Made by a program: the position numbers and the translations under genes. Under the pieces are notes generated by a model. The model did no database searches. It worked only from the letters and a program-made list of their open reading frames with translations, and was not told the DNA's origin. Positions 16,061-25,116 of a DNA stretch of 33,324 nucleotides are shown one piece after another. The stretch comes from Roseobacter sinensis (GTDB taxonomy: Bacteria; Pseudomonadota; Alphaproteobacteria; Rhodobacterales; Rhodobacteraceae): assembly GCF_025755255.1 (NCBI RefSeq), contig NZ_JALIEB010000027.1:1-33324 (forward strand), in the 5' to 3' direction. Position 1 is the stretch's first letter. Each line of letters starts with the position of its first letter.

Positions 16061-17038
16061 ATGAAGACATTCTTGAATGCGACCGCTGCGGTTGCACTGT
16101 TGGCCAGTGGCACGGCGGCATCCGCCGAAACCACGATGGGTATTGTCGTCAAGATCGGTGGGATTCCCTGGTTCAATGCCATGGAAGACGGCATCAAGGC
16201 GCGCGCGGCCGAGCTGGGTGTCAGCGCCGAGATGATCGGGCCGACCTCGGCCGATCCCGCGCTGCAGGTCCGCGCCATTGAGGATCTGATCGCCAAGGGT
16301 GTGGATGTCATCGGCGTGGTGCCCAACGATGAAGCCGCGTTGGAGCCGGTGCTGAAAAAGGCGATGGATGCGGGCATCAAGGTCATCGCGCACGAAGGTC
16401 CGGGGCTGAACAACGTCGACTGGAACTTCGAGCTGGCCTCGGCGGACGGCTTTGGCGAAGCGCACGCGCAGCTTCTCTGCGACAAGGCCGATCCGGGCAA
16501 ATACGCTGTCTACGTGGGCTCGCTCACAGTGCCGCTGCACAACGCCTGGGCCGATGCGGCGATCGAATGGATGGGCGATAACTGCGACAAGCTCGAATTG
16601 GTGGGTGAACGCTACGGCGTGGCAGAAAGCGTGGACGACAGCCGCTCGACCGCGCTGGACCTCATCGGTGCCAATCCCGATCTTAAGGGCTTTCTGGCCT
16701 TCGGCTCGCAAGGGCCCATTGGCGCGGGCCGCGCGGTTGAGGAACGCCGTTTGGGCGGTGAGGTGCATGTGCTTGGTCCCTTCTCACCCGGCCAGGGCCG
16801 ACAGCTTCTGAAGGATGACATCATCTCCGGCGGTTACATGTGGAACCCGGCGGAAGCGGGCCGTGTGTTCGTCACACTTGGCAACATGCTTGTCGAAGGT
16901 GAAGAGATCGCAGAGGGCACCGTAATCGAAGGTCTGGGCGCGGTCAGCCCGGACGCCGAGACCCGCAACATCATCACCGACAACCTGTTGGAGATCAACA
17001 AGTCGACGGTGGATGAACTTGCGGAAAAAGGCCTCTGA
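16061..17038 (+). CDS. Sugar ABC transporter periplasmic binding protein (CUT2 type)
   Basis: This 325-residue protein is a class I periplasmic sugar-binding protein of the RbsB/LsrB group. The signal peptide covers residues 1 to about 22 (ending ASA-E). The mature part shows GIVVKIGGIPWFNAMEDGI at the start of the first lobe and FGSQGPIGAGRAVEER in the second, both typical. The ATG is preceded by GGAGGAAAAC. It is the first gene of the LacI-controlled operon and is followed by a strong hairpin, then the ATPase. The ligand is not known; linkage to a ketose 3-epimerase suggests a ketose, pentose or sugar alcohol. Rhamnose or autoinducer-2-like ligands are alternatives because related proteins bind them. 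Confidence 0.88.
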   Translation: MKTFLNATAAVALLASGTAASAETTMGIVVKIGGIPWFNAMEDGIKARAAELGVSAEMIGPTSADPALQVRAIEDLIAKGVDVIGVVPNDEAALEPVLKKAMDAGIKVIAHEGPGLNNVDWNFELASADGFGEAHAQLLCDKADPGKYAVYVGSLTVPLHNAWADAAIEWMGDNCDKLELVGERYGVAESVDDSRSTALDLIGANPDLKGFLAFGSQGPIGAGRAVEERRLGGEVHVLGPFSPGQGRQLLKDDIISGGYMWNPAEAGRVFVTLGNMLVEGEEIAEGTVIEGLGAVSPDAETRNIITDNLLEINKSTVDELAEKGL

Positions 17039-17046
17039 GCGAGGCT

Positions 17047-17076
17047 AGACCGGAGCGCGGCCCCGTGCTCCGGTCT
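17047..17076 (+). promoter_or_regulatory. Intercistronic hairpin after the binding-protein gene
   Basis: AGACCGGAGC (17047-17056) and GCTCCGGTCT (17067-17076) form a perfect 10-bp stem with a 10-nt loop, placed 8 bp after the stop of the binding-protein gene and 14 bp before the ATPase start. Such hairpins can stabilise the upstream message or partly terminate, giving more binding protein than membrane components. Only a TTT follows, so full termination is unlikely. Confidence 0.65.
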
Positions 17077-17090
17077 TTGAGACCATCTCG

Positions 17091-18593
17091 ATGACCCCAG
17101 ATGACGCGCCTTTCGCGTTGCGGCTGAGCAACGTGTCAAAGACCTTCGGCGGCCTCAAGGCGCTGGATGCGGTCGATTTCGCGGTGCGCGCCGGCGAGGT
17201 GCATTGCCTCGCAGGCGAGAATGGCTGCGGCAAGAGCACGCTGATCAAGATCGTGACCGGCGTCTACACAGCCGACCCGGGCGCCCACATCGAACTGTTC
17301 GGCCAGGCCCGTGACGGGATCACGCCGTCAGAGGCGCGTGAGCTTGGCATCGCGGTGATCTGGCAGGACCTTGCGCTTTTCCCGCATATGACGGTCGCCG
17401 AAAACATCGCCTTCGACGGCATGGTGGGCAACCTGCCCCGCCTGCTCAGTCGCGGCGCAGCGCGCGCTGAAGCGCAGGCGATGCTGGACCGGCTCGGCGT
17501 GCGGCTCGATCTGGACACGCGGCTCAACACCCTGCCCATCGCGCAGCGCCAGCTTGTGGCCATCGCCCGCGCACTGATGGGCGCGGCGCGCTTGGTCTTC
17601 ATGGATGAGCCCACCGCCTCGCTCACCCAGAGCGAAACCGACGGGCTTCTGAAGGTGGTTCAAACGCTGTCCGAGCAAGGTGTGTCGGTCGTGTTCGTGA
17701 GCCACCGCCTTGCGGAGGTTCTGGAGATCTCGACCAGCGTCACCGTGATCCGCGACGGCAAGCTCGTGGGGGTCTATCCAACCGAAGGGCTCACACAGGC
17801 GCGGCTGGGTGAGTTGATGACCGGTGCGATACTGAGCTCCGAGGTGACCGCGCAGGACCGCAGCGGAGCCGCACCGGTATTGCAGGTCGAAAACCTCACG
17901 CGGGTGGGCGAATTTCAGGACATCTCCCTGACGATCCGGCGCGGCGAGGTCGTGGGGCTGACCGGCCTGATCGGCGCTGGCCGCACGGAGCTGGCGCATA
18001 CGCTCATCGGCATGACCCAGCCGGACGCGGGGCACATGACACTCAACGGTCAGCCGCTCAGGCCGCGCAACATCCGCGCGGCTATCGCCGCGGGCATCGC
18101 CTATGTCTCGGAGGATCGCCTGTCTCTCGGACTGATCCAGCCGCAATCCATCGCGGACAATACCGCGATCTCGGTGCTGGACCGTCTGCTCAACGGACTG
18201 GGTCTGATCGCCTCGTCCAGGAAGGACCGGCTGGTGCGCACATGGATCGACCAGCTTTCGGTCAAGATCGGCCATCCCGACGATCCGGTCTCGACCCTGT
18301 CGGGTGGCAATCAACAGCGGGTAGTGCTGTCAAAGTGGCTCGCGACCGAGCCGAAACTGATCATCCTCGACAGCCCGACCGTGGGAGTCGATGTGGGCGC
18401 ACGTGCGGGTATCTTCCGCATTGTGCGGCGGCTTGCGGATGAGGGGCTCGCGATCCTGCTGATCTCGGACGAGGTGAGCGAGGTGCTCACCAATGCCGAC
18501 CGCGTGCTGCATATGGAGAGCGGGCGCCTCGTGAACGAGATCGACCCCCACGCCACCACCGTGGAAGAGCTGGAAGCACAGGTCTATGCGTAG
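17091..18593 (+). CDS. Sugar ABC transporter double ATPase (RbsA/CUT2 type)
   Basis: This 500-residue protein has two fused ATP-binding cassettes that power the permeases encoded next. Cassette 1 has Walker A GENGCGKST (about 42-50), a non-canonical signature LPIAQRQL and Walker B VFMDEPTASL. Cassette 2 has a degenerate Walker A GLIGAGRTE, a proper LSGGNQQRV signature, and Walker B LIILDSPTVGVDVG, in which serine replaces the catalytic glutamate. This asymmetry is common in the family: hydrolysis is expected mainly at one site. Its 3' end overlaps the first permease gene by 8 nt, so they are translationally coupled. Confidence 0.93.
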   Translation: MTPDDAPFALRLSNVSKTFGGLKALDAVDFAVRAGEVHCLAGENGCGKSTLIKIVTGVYTADPGAHIELFGQARDGITPSEARELGIAVIWQDLALFPHMTVAENIAFDGMVGNLPRLLSRGAARAEAQAMLDRLGVRLDLDTRLNTLPIAQRQLVAIARALMGAARLVFMDEPTASLTQSETDGLLKVVQTLSEQGVSVVFVSHRLAEVLEISTSVTVIRDGKLVGVYPTEGLTQARLGELMTGAILSSEVTAQDRSGAAPVLQVENLTRVGEFQDISLTIRRGEVVGLTGLIGAGRTELAHTLIGMTQPDAGHMTLNGQPLRPRNIRAAIAAGIAYVSEDRLSLGLIQPQSIADNTAISVLDRLLNGLGLIASSRKDRLVRTWIDQLSVKIGHPDDPVSTLSGGNQQRVVLSKWLATEPKLIILDSPTVGVDVGARAGIFRIVRRLADEGLAILLISDEVSEVLTNADRVLHMESGRLVNEIDPHATTVEELEAQVYA

Positions 18594-19572
18594 GTTCGCA
18601 AAGGATTGCCCGGTCGAGACGCGGCTCTTTGCCGTTCTGGTCCTCATAACCCTGGGGCTGGGCCTTGGCACCGACACCTTCTTTACCCTCGCCAATATCA
18701 CCTCGCTTCTGAACAACAATGCGGTGAACCTGATCTGGGCCGTGGGGCTGCTGGTGGTGCTGATCGCCGGCGGCATCGACATCTCCTTTGCGGTTGCGGC
18801 CTCGGTGGTGCAATATCTGGCTGCCCTGATCTTCGGCGCCATCGGCGGCGGCAACTGGGCCACCGGCCTCATCGTCGCGGGCGGGCTGGGCCTTTGCCTC
18901 GGGCTGATCAACGCCGCCCTCATCCATGGCTTCCGTGTCGTCTCCATCGTCATCACCATCGCGACCTTCAACGTCTTTTTCGGGCTGCTGATGTTCTTTA
19001 CGCGTGGGCGGAACATATACGCCCTGCCCGGCTGGTGGACCGACCGGATCTTCATCTTCGAGTATCAATCGGCAAATGGAGTGTGGTCCGAGCTCAACCT
19101 GTCGGTCGCCATCATGCTGGCCTGCGTGGCCGCGACCGCGATCCTCATCGGCTGGACCACCTGGGGCCGGCAGCTTTACGCCATGGGCGATAACCCCGAA
19201 GGCGCCCGGCGCGCAGGCGTGAACATCGCGCTGATGCATGGCCTCGCCTACGGCTGGCTCGGCATGATGGCGGGCATTGCCGGGCTCTGCCAGGTCAATA
19301 TCGCCAAGGAAGTCGTGCCGAACGCGCTCTACGGCCGCGAGCTTGAGGTGCTGGCGGCGGTGGTGCTCGGCGGAGCGCGCCTCGGCGGCGGGCGCGGCAC
19401 GATCATCGGCTGCATCCTGGGCGTGCTGTTCGTCGCCGTCACGCAGAACGGTCTGAACCTTCTGGGCATCTCGCCCTTCGCCTTCCAGATGATCATCGGT
19501 GCTGCGATCCTCGTGGCCATCTCCACCTCGAATCTCGATCTGGGCCTCAAACGCAGGCGCGCCGCGCCATGA
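18586..19572 (+). CDS. Sugar ABC transporter permease (RbsC type), first
   Basis: This 328-residue inner-membrane protein has about 8-10 hydrophobic segments and the BPD_transp_2 signature region (VLAAVVLGGARLGGGRGTIIGCILG near 260-285). LIAGGIDIS near 60-70 is typical of ribose/xylose-type permeases. It should form a heterodimer with the next gene product, since both are present and differ in sequence. Start overlaps the ATPase gene by 8 nt and the end overlaps the second permease (ATGA). Confidence 0.92.
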   Translation: MRRFAKDCPVETRLFAVLVLITLGLGLGTDTFFTLANITSLLNNNAVNLIWAVGLLVVLIAGGIDISFAVAASVVQYLAALIFGAIGGGNWATGLIVAGGLGLCLGLINAALIHGFRVVSIVITIATFNVFFGLLMFFTRGRNIYALPGWWTDRIFIFEYQSANGVWSELNLSVAIMLACVAATAILIGWTTWGRQLYAMGDNPEGARRAGVNIALMHGLAYGWLGMMAGIAGLCQVNIAKEVVPNALYGRELEVLAAVVLGGARLGGGRGTIIGCILGVLFVAVTQNGLNLLGISPFAFQMIIGAAILVAISTSNLDLGLKRRRAAP

Positions 19573-20558
19573 GCGCCTTTGACCGCCTGAACGCCCGCCT
19601 GGGTCGCGAAACGCTGCCGCTTCTGGCCTTTGCGGTCTTTGTTTTCGCAGCCTTTTCACTGGCCACGCCGCTCTTTCTGACAGGCCGCAACCTCAGTTCC
19701 ATGGCCTTCCAGATGCCGGTGCTGGGTCTTTTGACGCTGGCGATGATGGTGCCGATCCTGTCGGGCGGGCTCAACCTCGCCATCATCTTCCAGGCCAACC
19801 TGTCAGGGCTCACGCTCGCCTGGGTGCTGATCCAGTTCGGCGGCCCCGAGGCCGGTGTCGGCGCCTTCCTTCTCGGGTGTTTGGCCGCCATTGCCGTAGG
19901 CGCCACCTCGGGCGCGCTGATGGGTGCGGTGGTCGCCTATGTGGGCGCGCATCCGATCCTCGTGTCGCTCGCCATGATGATCTTCCTGCGCGGGCTGGGC
20001 GAGTTCCTCACCCGCGGCGGCGATATCTCCGGCTTTCCCGAGTTTCTGGGCGTGATCGGGCACGGCAACGTGATGGGCATCCCCGTGCCGCTGCTCGTCT
20101 TCGGGCTCGCCGCGCTGGTCTGGCACATCATGCTGACCCGCACGCGGCACGGCTTTTCAGTCTATATGATCGGCTCGAATATCGAGGCATCAGAGTATTC
20201 CGGCCTGCACACCAAGCGCACGCTGATGCTGATCTACACGATTTCGGGCATCATCTGCGCCGTCGCCGGCATTCTGATGCTGACGCGCTTCAACTCGGTC
20301 CGCGTCGGCCACGGCGAAGCGCTGCTTCTTGTCACGGTGCTGGCCTGCTTTCTCGGCGGCGTCGACCCTTTCGGCGGGTTCGGACGGGTGCTGCCGGTGG
20401 TTCTGGCCTTGGTGATCCTGCAGATGCTCTCCTCGGGGCTGAACCTCATCGGTGCCAACCAGCACCTCTCCACTGCGGTCTGGGGGCTGTTTCTCATCGC
20501 GGTCATGGCGCTGAGGTGGCTCGGCGGGCGATTACGATACGGAACAGGAAGGGATTGA
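19569..20558 (+). CDS. Sugar ABC transporter permease (RbsC type), second
   Basis: This 329-residue membrane protein is the partner permease. It has the same family pattern (VPILSGGLNLAIIF near 60-75, and VTVLACFLGGVDPFGGFGRVLPVVLAL near 255-280) but a clearly different sequence from the first permease. The ATG overlaps the previous stop as ATGA. Only 2 bp separate its stop from the epimerase gene, tying transport to the first catabolic step. Confidence 0.92.
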   Translation: MSAFDRLNARLGRETLPLLAFAVFVFAAFSLATPLFLTGRNLSSMAFQMPVLGLLTLAMMVPILSGGLNLAIIFQANLSGLTLAWVLIQFGGPEAGVGAFLLGCLAAIAVGATSGALMGAVVAYVGAHPILVSLAMMIFLRGLGEFLTRGGDISGFPEFLGVIGHGNVMGIPVPLLVFGLAALVWHIMLTRTRHGFSVYMIGSNIEASEYSGLHTKRTLMLIYTISGIICAVAGILMLTRFNSVRVGHGEALLLVTVLACFLGGVDPFGGFGRVLPVVLALVILQMLSSGLNLIGANQHLSTAVWGLFLIAVMALRWLGGRLRYGTGRD

Positions 20559-20560
20559 GT

Positions 20561-21409
20561 ATGGAAGGCTTTGGCGTTCACACGTCCATGTGGACGATGC
20601 ACTGGGACCGCGCGGGGGCCGAACGGACGATCCCTGCCGCCGCGGCCTACAAGATGGATTTCATAGAAATCGCACTTCTCAACACCGCGATTGTCGATGC
20701 CGCACACACCCGCGACCTTCTGGCCAAGCACGAGATGCGCGCCGTCTGCTCCCTAGGGTTACCGGAAGAGAGTTGGGCCAGCGTCAACCCCGAGGGTGCC
20801 ATCGACCATCTTATCCAGGCTATGGACAAGACCAAGGAGATGGGGGCCGAGGCGCTCTCGGGCGTGACCTATGGCGGCATCGGCGAGCGCACCGGTCTGC
20901 CACCCACGCAGAGCGAATACGACAATATCGCCCGCGCCCTGGAGGCCGCGGCAAAACACGCCAAGTCGCTTGGCATCGCCTTCGGCATCGAACCGGTGAA
21001 CCGCTACGAGAACCATCTGATCAACACAGGCTGGCAGGCGGTCGAGATGATCGAGAAGGTCGGGGCCGACAACATTTTCGTGCATCTCGACACCTATCAC
21101 ATGAACATCGAAGAGAAGGGGGCCGCAAACGGCATTCTCGATGCGCGCGAGCATCTACGCTACATCCATCTGTCCGAGAGCGATCGCGGCACGCCGGGCG
21201 AAGGCACCTGCGACTGGGATGAGGTCTACGCCACGCTCGCCGCCATTGGCTTCAAGGGCGGCCTGGCCATGGAGAGCTTCATCAACATGCCGCCCGAGAT
21301 CGGCTATGGGCTGGCCGTCTGGCGTCCGGTCGCGCAATCCTTCGAAGAGGTCATGGACAAGGGGCTGCCCTTCCTGCGCAACAAGGCTGCGCAGTACCGG
21401 CTGATCTGA
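20561..21409 (+). CDS. Ketose 3-epimerase (D-tagatose/D-psicose 3-epimerase family)
   Basis: This 282-residue TIM-barrel enzyme interconverts ketoses that differ at carbon 3. The metal ligands E144, D177, H203 and E238 have spacings of 33, 26 and 35, identical to E152, D185, H211 and E246 of Pseudomonas cichorii D-tagatose 3-epimerase. H180 and R209 match the substrate-contacting H188 and R217 of that enzyme with the same offset of eight. The segment HLDTYHMNIEE is a family hallmark. The family acts on hexuloses and, in some members, on D-ribulose/D-xylulose. AGGAAGGG precedes the ATG. As the last gene of the transporter operon, it should act on the imported sugar or on ketoses made by the convergent polyol operon 7 bp away. 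Confidence 0.88.
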   Translation: MEGFGVHTSMWTMHWDRAGAERTIPAAAAYKMDFIEIALLNTAIVDAAHTRDLLAKHEMRAVCSLGLPEESWASVNPEGAIDHLIQAMDKTKEMGAEALSGVTYGGIGERTGLPPTQSEYDNIARALEAAAKHAKSLGIAFGIEPVNRYENHLINTGWQAVEMIEKVGADNIFVHLDTYHMNIEEKGAANGILDAREHLRYIHLSESDRGTPGEGTCDWDEVYATLAAIGFKGGLAMESFINMPPEIGYGLAVWRPVAQSFEEVMDKGLPFLRNKAAQYRLI

Positions 21410-21416
21410 GCGGGCG

Positions 21417-23039
21417 TCACTCCGCCAACGCGGCGCGCAGCGCTCGTTCCGTGGCCTGCATCGCCTCGTAGGCCGCAAAACGGGCGGCGTGACTCTGTGC
21501 TCTGCGCCCGCCCGCGGGGTCGGAGCGCGCGCCGACATGCGACATCTCGCGCATCGCGTCCTGCAGGCTTGGGCGATGACCGGCGGCCACAGCGCCCAGC
21601 ATGGCCGCCCCGAGCAGCACCGGCTCGGGACAGCGCGTCGCCAGCACCGGTAGGCCGCAGGCGTCGGCCAGCATCTGCTGGACCCACGGGCTTGCGCCGG
21701 CCCCGCCGCTGATCACGACGCTCTCCGGCACCACCCCTTCTGCAGCCTGGGCCTGAAGGATCTGCCGCAGCCCATAGCCCACGCCAAAAACAGCGGCCAC
21801 ATAGGTCGCCACCAGATCGTCGAGCCCGGCTTGGAGGCGCAACCCCGAGATAATCGCTTTCGCGTCCGGGTCAGCATGCGGCGCGCGGTTGCCGAGGAAG
21901 TCCGGCACCACAAGTCGGGTGCCAGCCAGATCGATCGCGGCGCTGGGTTCAGTCACCGCCTGCTCCACCTGCCCCAGCAACCAAGCCTGTACCGATTGAC
22001 CCGCAGCCATCGCCGCCGCTTCGGCCTGGGCCCGCGCTGGATGAGTGGCGATCAGATGGGCGATGGCCTCGCCTGCCGCCGATTGCCCGCCTTCCGAGAG
22101 CCATAAGCCGGGCACCATCGCGGAATAGTAAGGCCCCCAGACGCCAGGCACGAAATGCGCCTCGTCCGACGAGGCCATCGTGCAGGCGGAGGTGCCAAAG
22201 ACATAGGCCATCGTCTTGACCGGCCCCGCGTCCGGGTCCGCCCCGACAGTGCCGATGCCGCCCGCGTGCGCGTCGATCAGACCCGCGCCCACAGGCGTGC
22301 CGGGCGCGAGGCCAAGGTCGCGCGCCGCCGCCTCCGTGAGCCCCGCCGCCAGCGGCGTGCCGGGCGGCACAATCTCCTGCCCGATCCGGGCGAAGCCTTC
22401 GTCCGCCAACGCGCCCAGACCGATCTCGTGAAAATAGCTCGGGTCCCAGGCCTCCTCATGGGCCAGGTAGGTCCATTTGCAGGTGACCGTACAGGCCGAG
22501 CGTGTCAGCGCGCCCGTCGCCTTCCAACTCAGAAAGTCGGGCAAATCGAAGAAGTGCTCAGCCGCCTCGAAGCTCTGGGCGAGGTTTTCCTTCAGCCACA
22601 GCAGCTTCGGCGTCTGCATTTCCGGCGAAATCCGCCCGCCGACATAGTCGAGCACGCGGTGCCCTGTCGCATTGATCCGGCGCGCCTGATCGGTTGCCCG
22701 GTGATCCATCCAGACGATCACATTGCGCGCGGCGTCGCCGCTATCACTCACCGTGACGGGCGCGAAGCCGGTCCCCAGCACCACCAGCGAACAGGCCGCA
22801 TCGAAGCCGAGGCCCGCCACATCCTCTGGTGCCACCCCGGCCTCGGCCAAGGCGGCGCGCACACAGGTGCCGACTGCCGCCCAGATGTCATCGGAGGACT
22901 GCTCGGCGATCTCGCCGCCCTCACGCCACATCCGGATACCGTGCTTGTGACTCGCCAGCATCTCGCCCGAGGCATCGAAGACCGCCGCCCGCGCGCTCCC
23001 TGTGCCCACGTCGACACCGATGAAAACCGGACTCGCCAT
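21417..23039 (-). CDS. FGGY carbohydrate kinase, D-ribulokinase type
   Basis: This 540-residue kinase has the FGGY/ASKHA fold: GVDVGTGSARAAVFD at 7-21 (phosphate 1 loop), VIVWMDHRATDQA near 113-125, GLIDAHAGGIGTVGAD near 255-270, and a C-terminal ATP site (SVVISGGAGASPWVQQ). WMDHRA and GLIDAHAGG are typical of the pentulose kinase subgroup that phosphorylates D-ribulose at O5. The gene would correspond to rbtK of enterobacterial ribitol operons. Its ATG shares one base with the stop of the ribitol dehydrogenase gene (TGATG), which supports a direct pathway link. It is the last gene of the polyol operon. D-xylulose or L-ribulose cannot be excluded as substrates. Confidence 0.85.
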   Translation of the reverse strand: MASPVFIGVDVGTGSARAAVFDASGEMLASHKHGIRMWREGGEIAEQSSDDIWAAVGTCVRAALAEAGVAPEDVAGLGFDAACSLVVLGTGFAPVTVSDSGDAARNVIVWMDHRATDQARRINATGHRVLDYVGGRISPEMQTPKLLWLKENLAQSFEAAEHFFDLPDFLSWKATGALTRSACTVTCKWTYLAHEEAWDPSYFHEIGLGALADEGFARIGQEIVPPGTPLAAGLTEAAARDLGLAPGTPVGAGLIDAHAGGIGTVGADPDAGPVKTMAYVFGTSACTMASSDEAHFVPGVWGPYYSAMVPGLWLSEGGQSAAGEAIAHLIATHPARAQAEAAAMAAGQSVQAWLLGQVEQAVTEPSAAIDLAGTRLVVPDFLGNRAPHADPDAKAIISGLRLQAGLDDLVATYVAAVFGVGYGLRQILQAQAAEGVVPESVVISGGAGASPWVQQMLADACGLPVLATRCPEPVLLGAAMLGAVAAGHRPSLQDAMREMSHVGARSDPAGGRRAQSHAARFAAYEAMQATERALRAALAE

Positions 23040-23761
23040 CAAAGATCCACCGCATTGGGCAGCAGCACCAGATCGCGGATCGTCACGTTCCGCGGTCGTG
23101 TGAGCATGAAGAGCACGCAATCGGCCACCTCCTCGGGCTGCATCAGGCTGCCGTTCGCCAATGCCTCCTCCATCTTCGCCTTGGGCCAGTCGTCGAGCAG
23201 CGCCGTGACCACTGGCCCGGGCAGGATCGCGCCCACGCGGATGCCGTGCTGCGCGACCTGCCGCCGGACCGTGTGCGTAAACGCCTGCACCGCGTGCTTG
23301 GAGGCGGTGTAGATCGGCTCCCAGACGACAGGCACCACCCCGGCGACGGAACTGGTCAGGATCACGTCACCCCGCCCCTGCGCCTTCATATGGGGTAGCA
23401 CCGCCTGGATGGACCGGAAGGCCGCGTTGATGTTCAGGTTCAGCATGCGGTCCCATTGGTCCGGGTCACCGTCGAGGATATCGCCACCCACATACGCCCC
23501 CGCATTGGCGTGAAAGACATCAAGCCCGCCCGCGCGGTCGAGGATCTGCGGCAGCATCTCGGCCACGCTGCCCTTGTCCAGCAGATCGGTGACGATGGGC
23601 ACGGCGCCCATGCCCTCCGCCGCCTTGGTCACCGCCGTCTCGTCCCGATCCACCAGCGCTACCGTCGCTCCGGCGGCGACGCAGGCCTTCGCACAGGCGA
23701 GCCCGATGCCGGAGGCCGCGCCGGTGATCGCCACAACCTGACCGTCCAGTCCCTTCGTCAT
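23039..23761 (-). CDS. rbtD: Ribitol 2-dehydrogenase (SDR family)
   Basis: This 240-residue short-chain dehydrogenase should oxidise ribitol to D-ribulose with NAD. The sequence is strikingly like Klebsiella ribitol dehydrogenase as I recall it, including [51 protein letters not shown] and the terminal [13 protein letters not shown] (13-20) binds the dinucleotide; D38 after strand 2 indicates NAD over NADP. The catalytic residues are S138, Y151 and K155. The next gene overlaps by one base and encodes the kinase for its product. Start at 23761 gives the usual SDR N terminus. Activity on xylitol or L-arabitol is a possible side activity. Confidence 0.88.
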   Translation of the reverse strand: MTKGLDGQVVAITGAASGIGLACAKACVAAGATVALVDRDETAVTKAAEGMGAVPIVTDLLDKGSVAEMLPQILDRAGGLDVFHANAGAYVGGDILDGDPDQWDRMLNLNINAAFRSIQAVLPHMKAQGRGDVILTSSVAGVVPVVWEPIYTASKHAVQAFTHTVRRQVAQHGIRVGAILPGPVVTALLDDWPKAKMEEALANGSLMQPEEVADCVLFMLTRPRNVTIRDLVLLPNAVDL

Positions 23762-23772
23762 CTCTGCCTCCC

Positions 23773-24540
23773 TCAGATGCTGGAATATCCGCCTTCGATC
23801 ATCAGGATCTCACCGTTCACCAGATCGGAGGCGGATGAGGCGAGGTAAAGCGCCATATCCGCGATCTCCACCGGCTCGCCGAACCGCCCAAGCGGCGTGC
23901 GTGCGATGAACGGGTCTTTTTTCTCTGGGGCTGACCAGAGGGTTTTGCCCATCTCGGTCAGCACCACGGTCGGGCAAATCGCATTGACCTGAACGTTATG
24001 CGGCGCCGCTTCGGTCATCAGGGATTTGGTCAGCGCGTTCAGCCCGCCTTTCGAACTCGCGTAGGCCGCGTGATCCTGCAGCGCGATAACACCGGTCTGC
24101 GACGAGATGTTGATGATCTTGCCGCGGCGGCGCGAGATCATGCCCGGCAACAGTGCTTTCGACAGGATGAAGGGCGCCGTCAGGTTGACCGCCAGCGTCC
24201 GCTGCCAGTCGTCCAGCGCATACTCCACCACGGGGCCTGTCACCGCAATGCCCGCACAATTCACCAGAATGTCAATCTCGCCTGCCGCCAGCGCTTGCTC
24301 GGCGATATGGTGGGTCTCGCCGGGATCCGACAAGTCGCCGGTCAAGGCAGTGAAGGCACGACCCTTCGCGCGAACCGTCTCGCCCACCGCCTGCAACCGC
24401 GCCTCAGAGCGGCCCTGCCCGATCACATCAGCGCCCGCATCCGCAAAGACCTCCGCGATGGCAGCACCGATACCCGAGGACGCACCCGTGACCAGGGCAC
24501 GGCGTCCTGTCAGGCTGAAACGGTTCTGCCAGTCGGCCAT
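23773..24540 (-). CDS. Short-chain dehydrogenase, probable sugar/polyol dehydrogenase
   Basis: This 255-residue SDR has TGASSGIG (18-25), NCAG near 94-97 and the catalytic set S147, Y160, K164. After strand 2 the sequence is GQGRS with R44 and no acidic residue, which may permit NADP. It resembles the 2-deoxy-gluconate / threitol / glucose dehydrogenase-like SDR group, and ends with the usual [13 protein letters not shown]. It differs clearly from the ribitol dehydrogenase next to it (11 bp apart) and so probably takes another polyol or ketose of the same uptake range, for example threitol, arabitol or a hexitol. The precise substrate is not readable. Confidence 0.8.
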   Translation of the reverse strand: MADWQNRFSLTGRRALVTGASSGIGAAIAEVFADAGADVIGQGRSEARLQAVGETVRAKGRAFTALTGDLSDPGETHHIAEQALAAGEIDILVNCAGIAVTGPVVEYALDDWQRTLAVNLTAPFILSKALLPGMISRRRGKIINISSQTGVIALQDHAAYASSKGGLNALTKSLMTEAAPHNVQVNAICPTVVLTEMGKTLWSAPEKKDPFIARTPLGRFGEPVEIADMALYLASSASDLVNGEILMIEGGYSSI

Positions 24541-24543
24541 GTG

Positions 24544-25113
24544 CTACTCCAGGTTGGTGTGATTGGCGCGCATGGCGTCCGGCGCGACATCCAGCCTGTC
24601 CCGCAGATCGAGAACCAGAAGCTCGCAAAAGAGAAACATCAGCGCTTCGTAGAGCGAGCCCATGGGCAAGATCGAGGTCGCCGCCGCCCCTTGATCGGCG
24701 GCCATCGTCTGAGCCGGCACATGCACCACATGGTCCGCCGCACGCGGTACGGCACCTGCGGGCTCTGCCGTCAGGCAGATGACCTCCGCGCCGGCCTCTT
24801 GCGCCACCCCGGCAAGTGCTGCGATTGTCGAGAACTGCCCCGGCCCCGCGCTGACGATCAGCACGTCGCCATCACCCACAGGCGGGGTGGTCATATCGCC
24901 CACCACATGGGCGTCGCAGCCCAGATGAAACAGCCGCATGGCCAGCGCCTTCATCATCAGCCCCTCGCGCCCGACACCGTGGCAGGCGATGCGCTGTGCC
25001 CGCGCCAGACGATCCGAGAGCGGCTCGATTTGTGCCAGCACCTCGGGCGCCAGACCAGGGCGCAGCTCATCGAGCAGGCGGTCGGCCAAATCCGTCGGCG
25101 TCTCAGCCACCAT
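24544..25113 (-). CDS. SIS-domain sugar-phosphate isomerase, PHI-like
   Basis: This 189-residue protein is of 6-phospho-3-hexuloisomerase size and pattern: [20 protein letters not shown] (46-65) and [13 protein letters not shown] (150-162), with E156 matching the usual catalytic glutamate. PHI enzymes convert 3-hexulose 6-phosphate to fructose 6-phosphate after hexulose-phosphate synthase, which is absent here. The phosphate-binding loop, normally SGSGET, reads SAGPGQF (88-94), a notable change that could alter the substrate. It lies 3 bp from both neighbours in the polyol operon. A role in isomerising a keto-sugar phosphate from the pathway is inferred. Confidence 0.78.
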   Translation of the reverse strand: MVAETPTDLADRLLDELRPGLAPEVLAQIEPLSDRLARAQRIACHGVGREGLMMKALAMRLFHLGCDAHVVGDMTTPPVGDGDVLIVSAGPGQFSTIAALAGVAQEAGAEVICLTAEPAGAVPRAADHVVHVPAQTMAADQGAAATSILPMGSLYEALMFLFCELLVLDLRDRLDVAPDAMRANHTNLE

Positions 25114-25116
25114 TGC

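Noticed and set aside
15950-16768. 272-codon minus-strand frame opposite the CUT2 binding protein
   Set aside because: It would cover the LacI operator and is the mirror of a well-supported gene; composition is Arg/His-rich and without motifs.
18487-19659. 390-codon minus-strand frame opposite the permease genes
   Set aside because: It mirrors a membrane protein; highly charged with Asp, Gly, Arg and Gln, as expected from the complement of hydrophobic codons.
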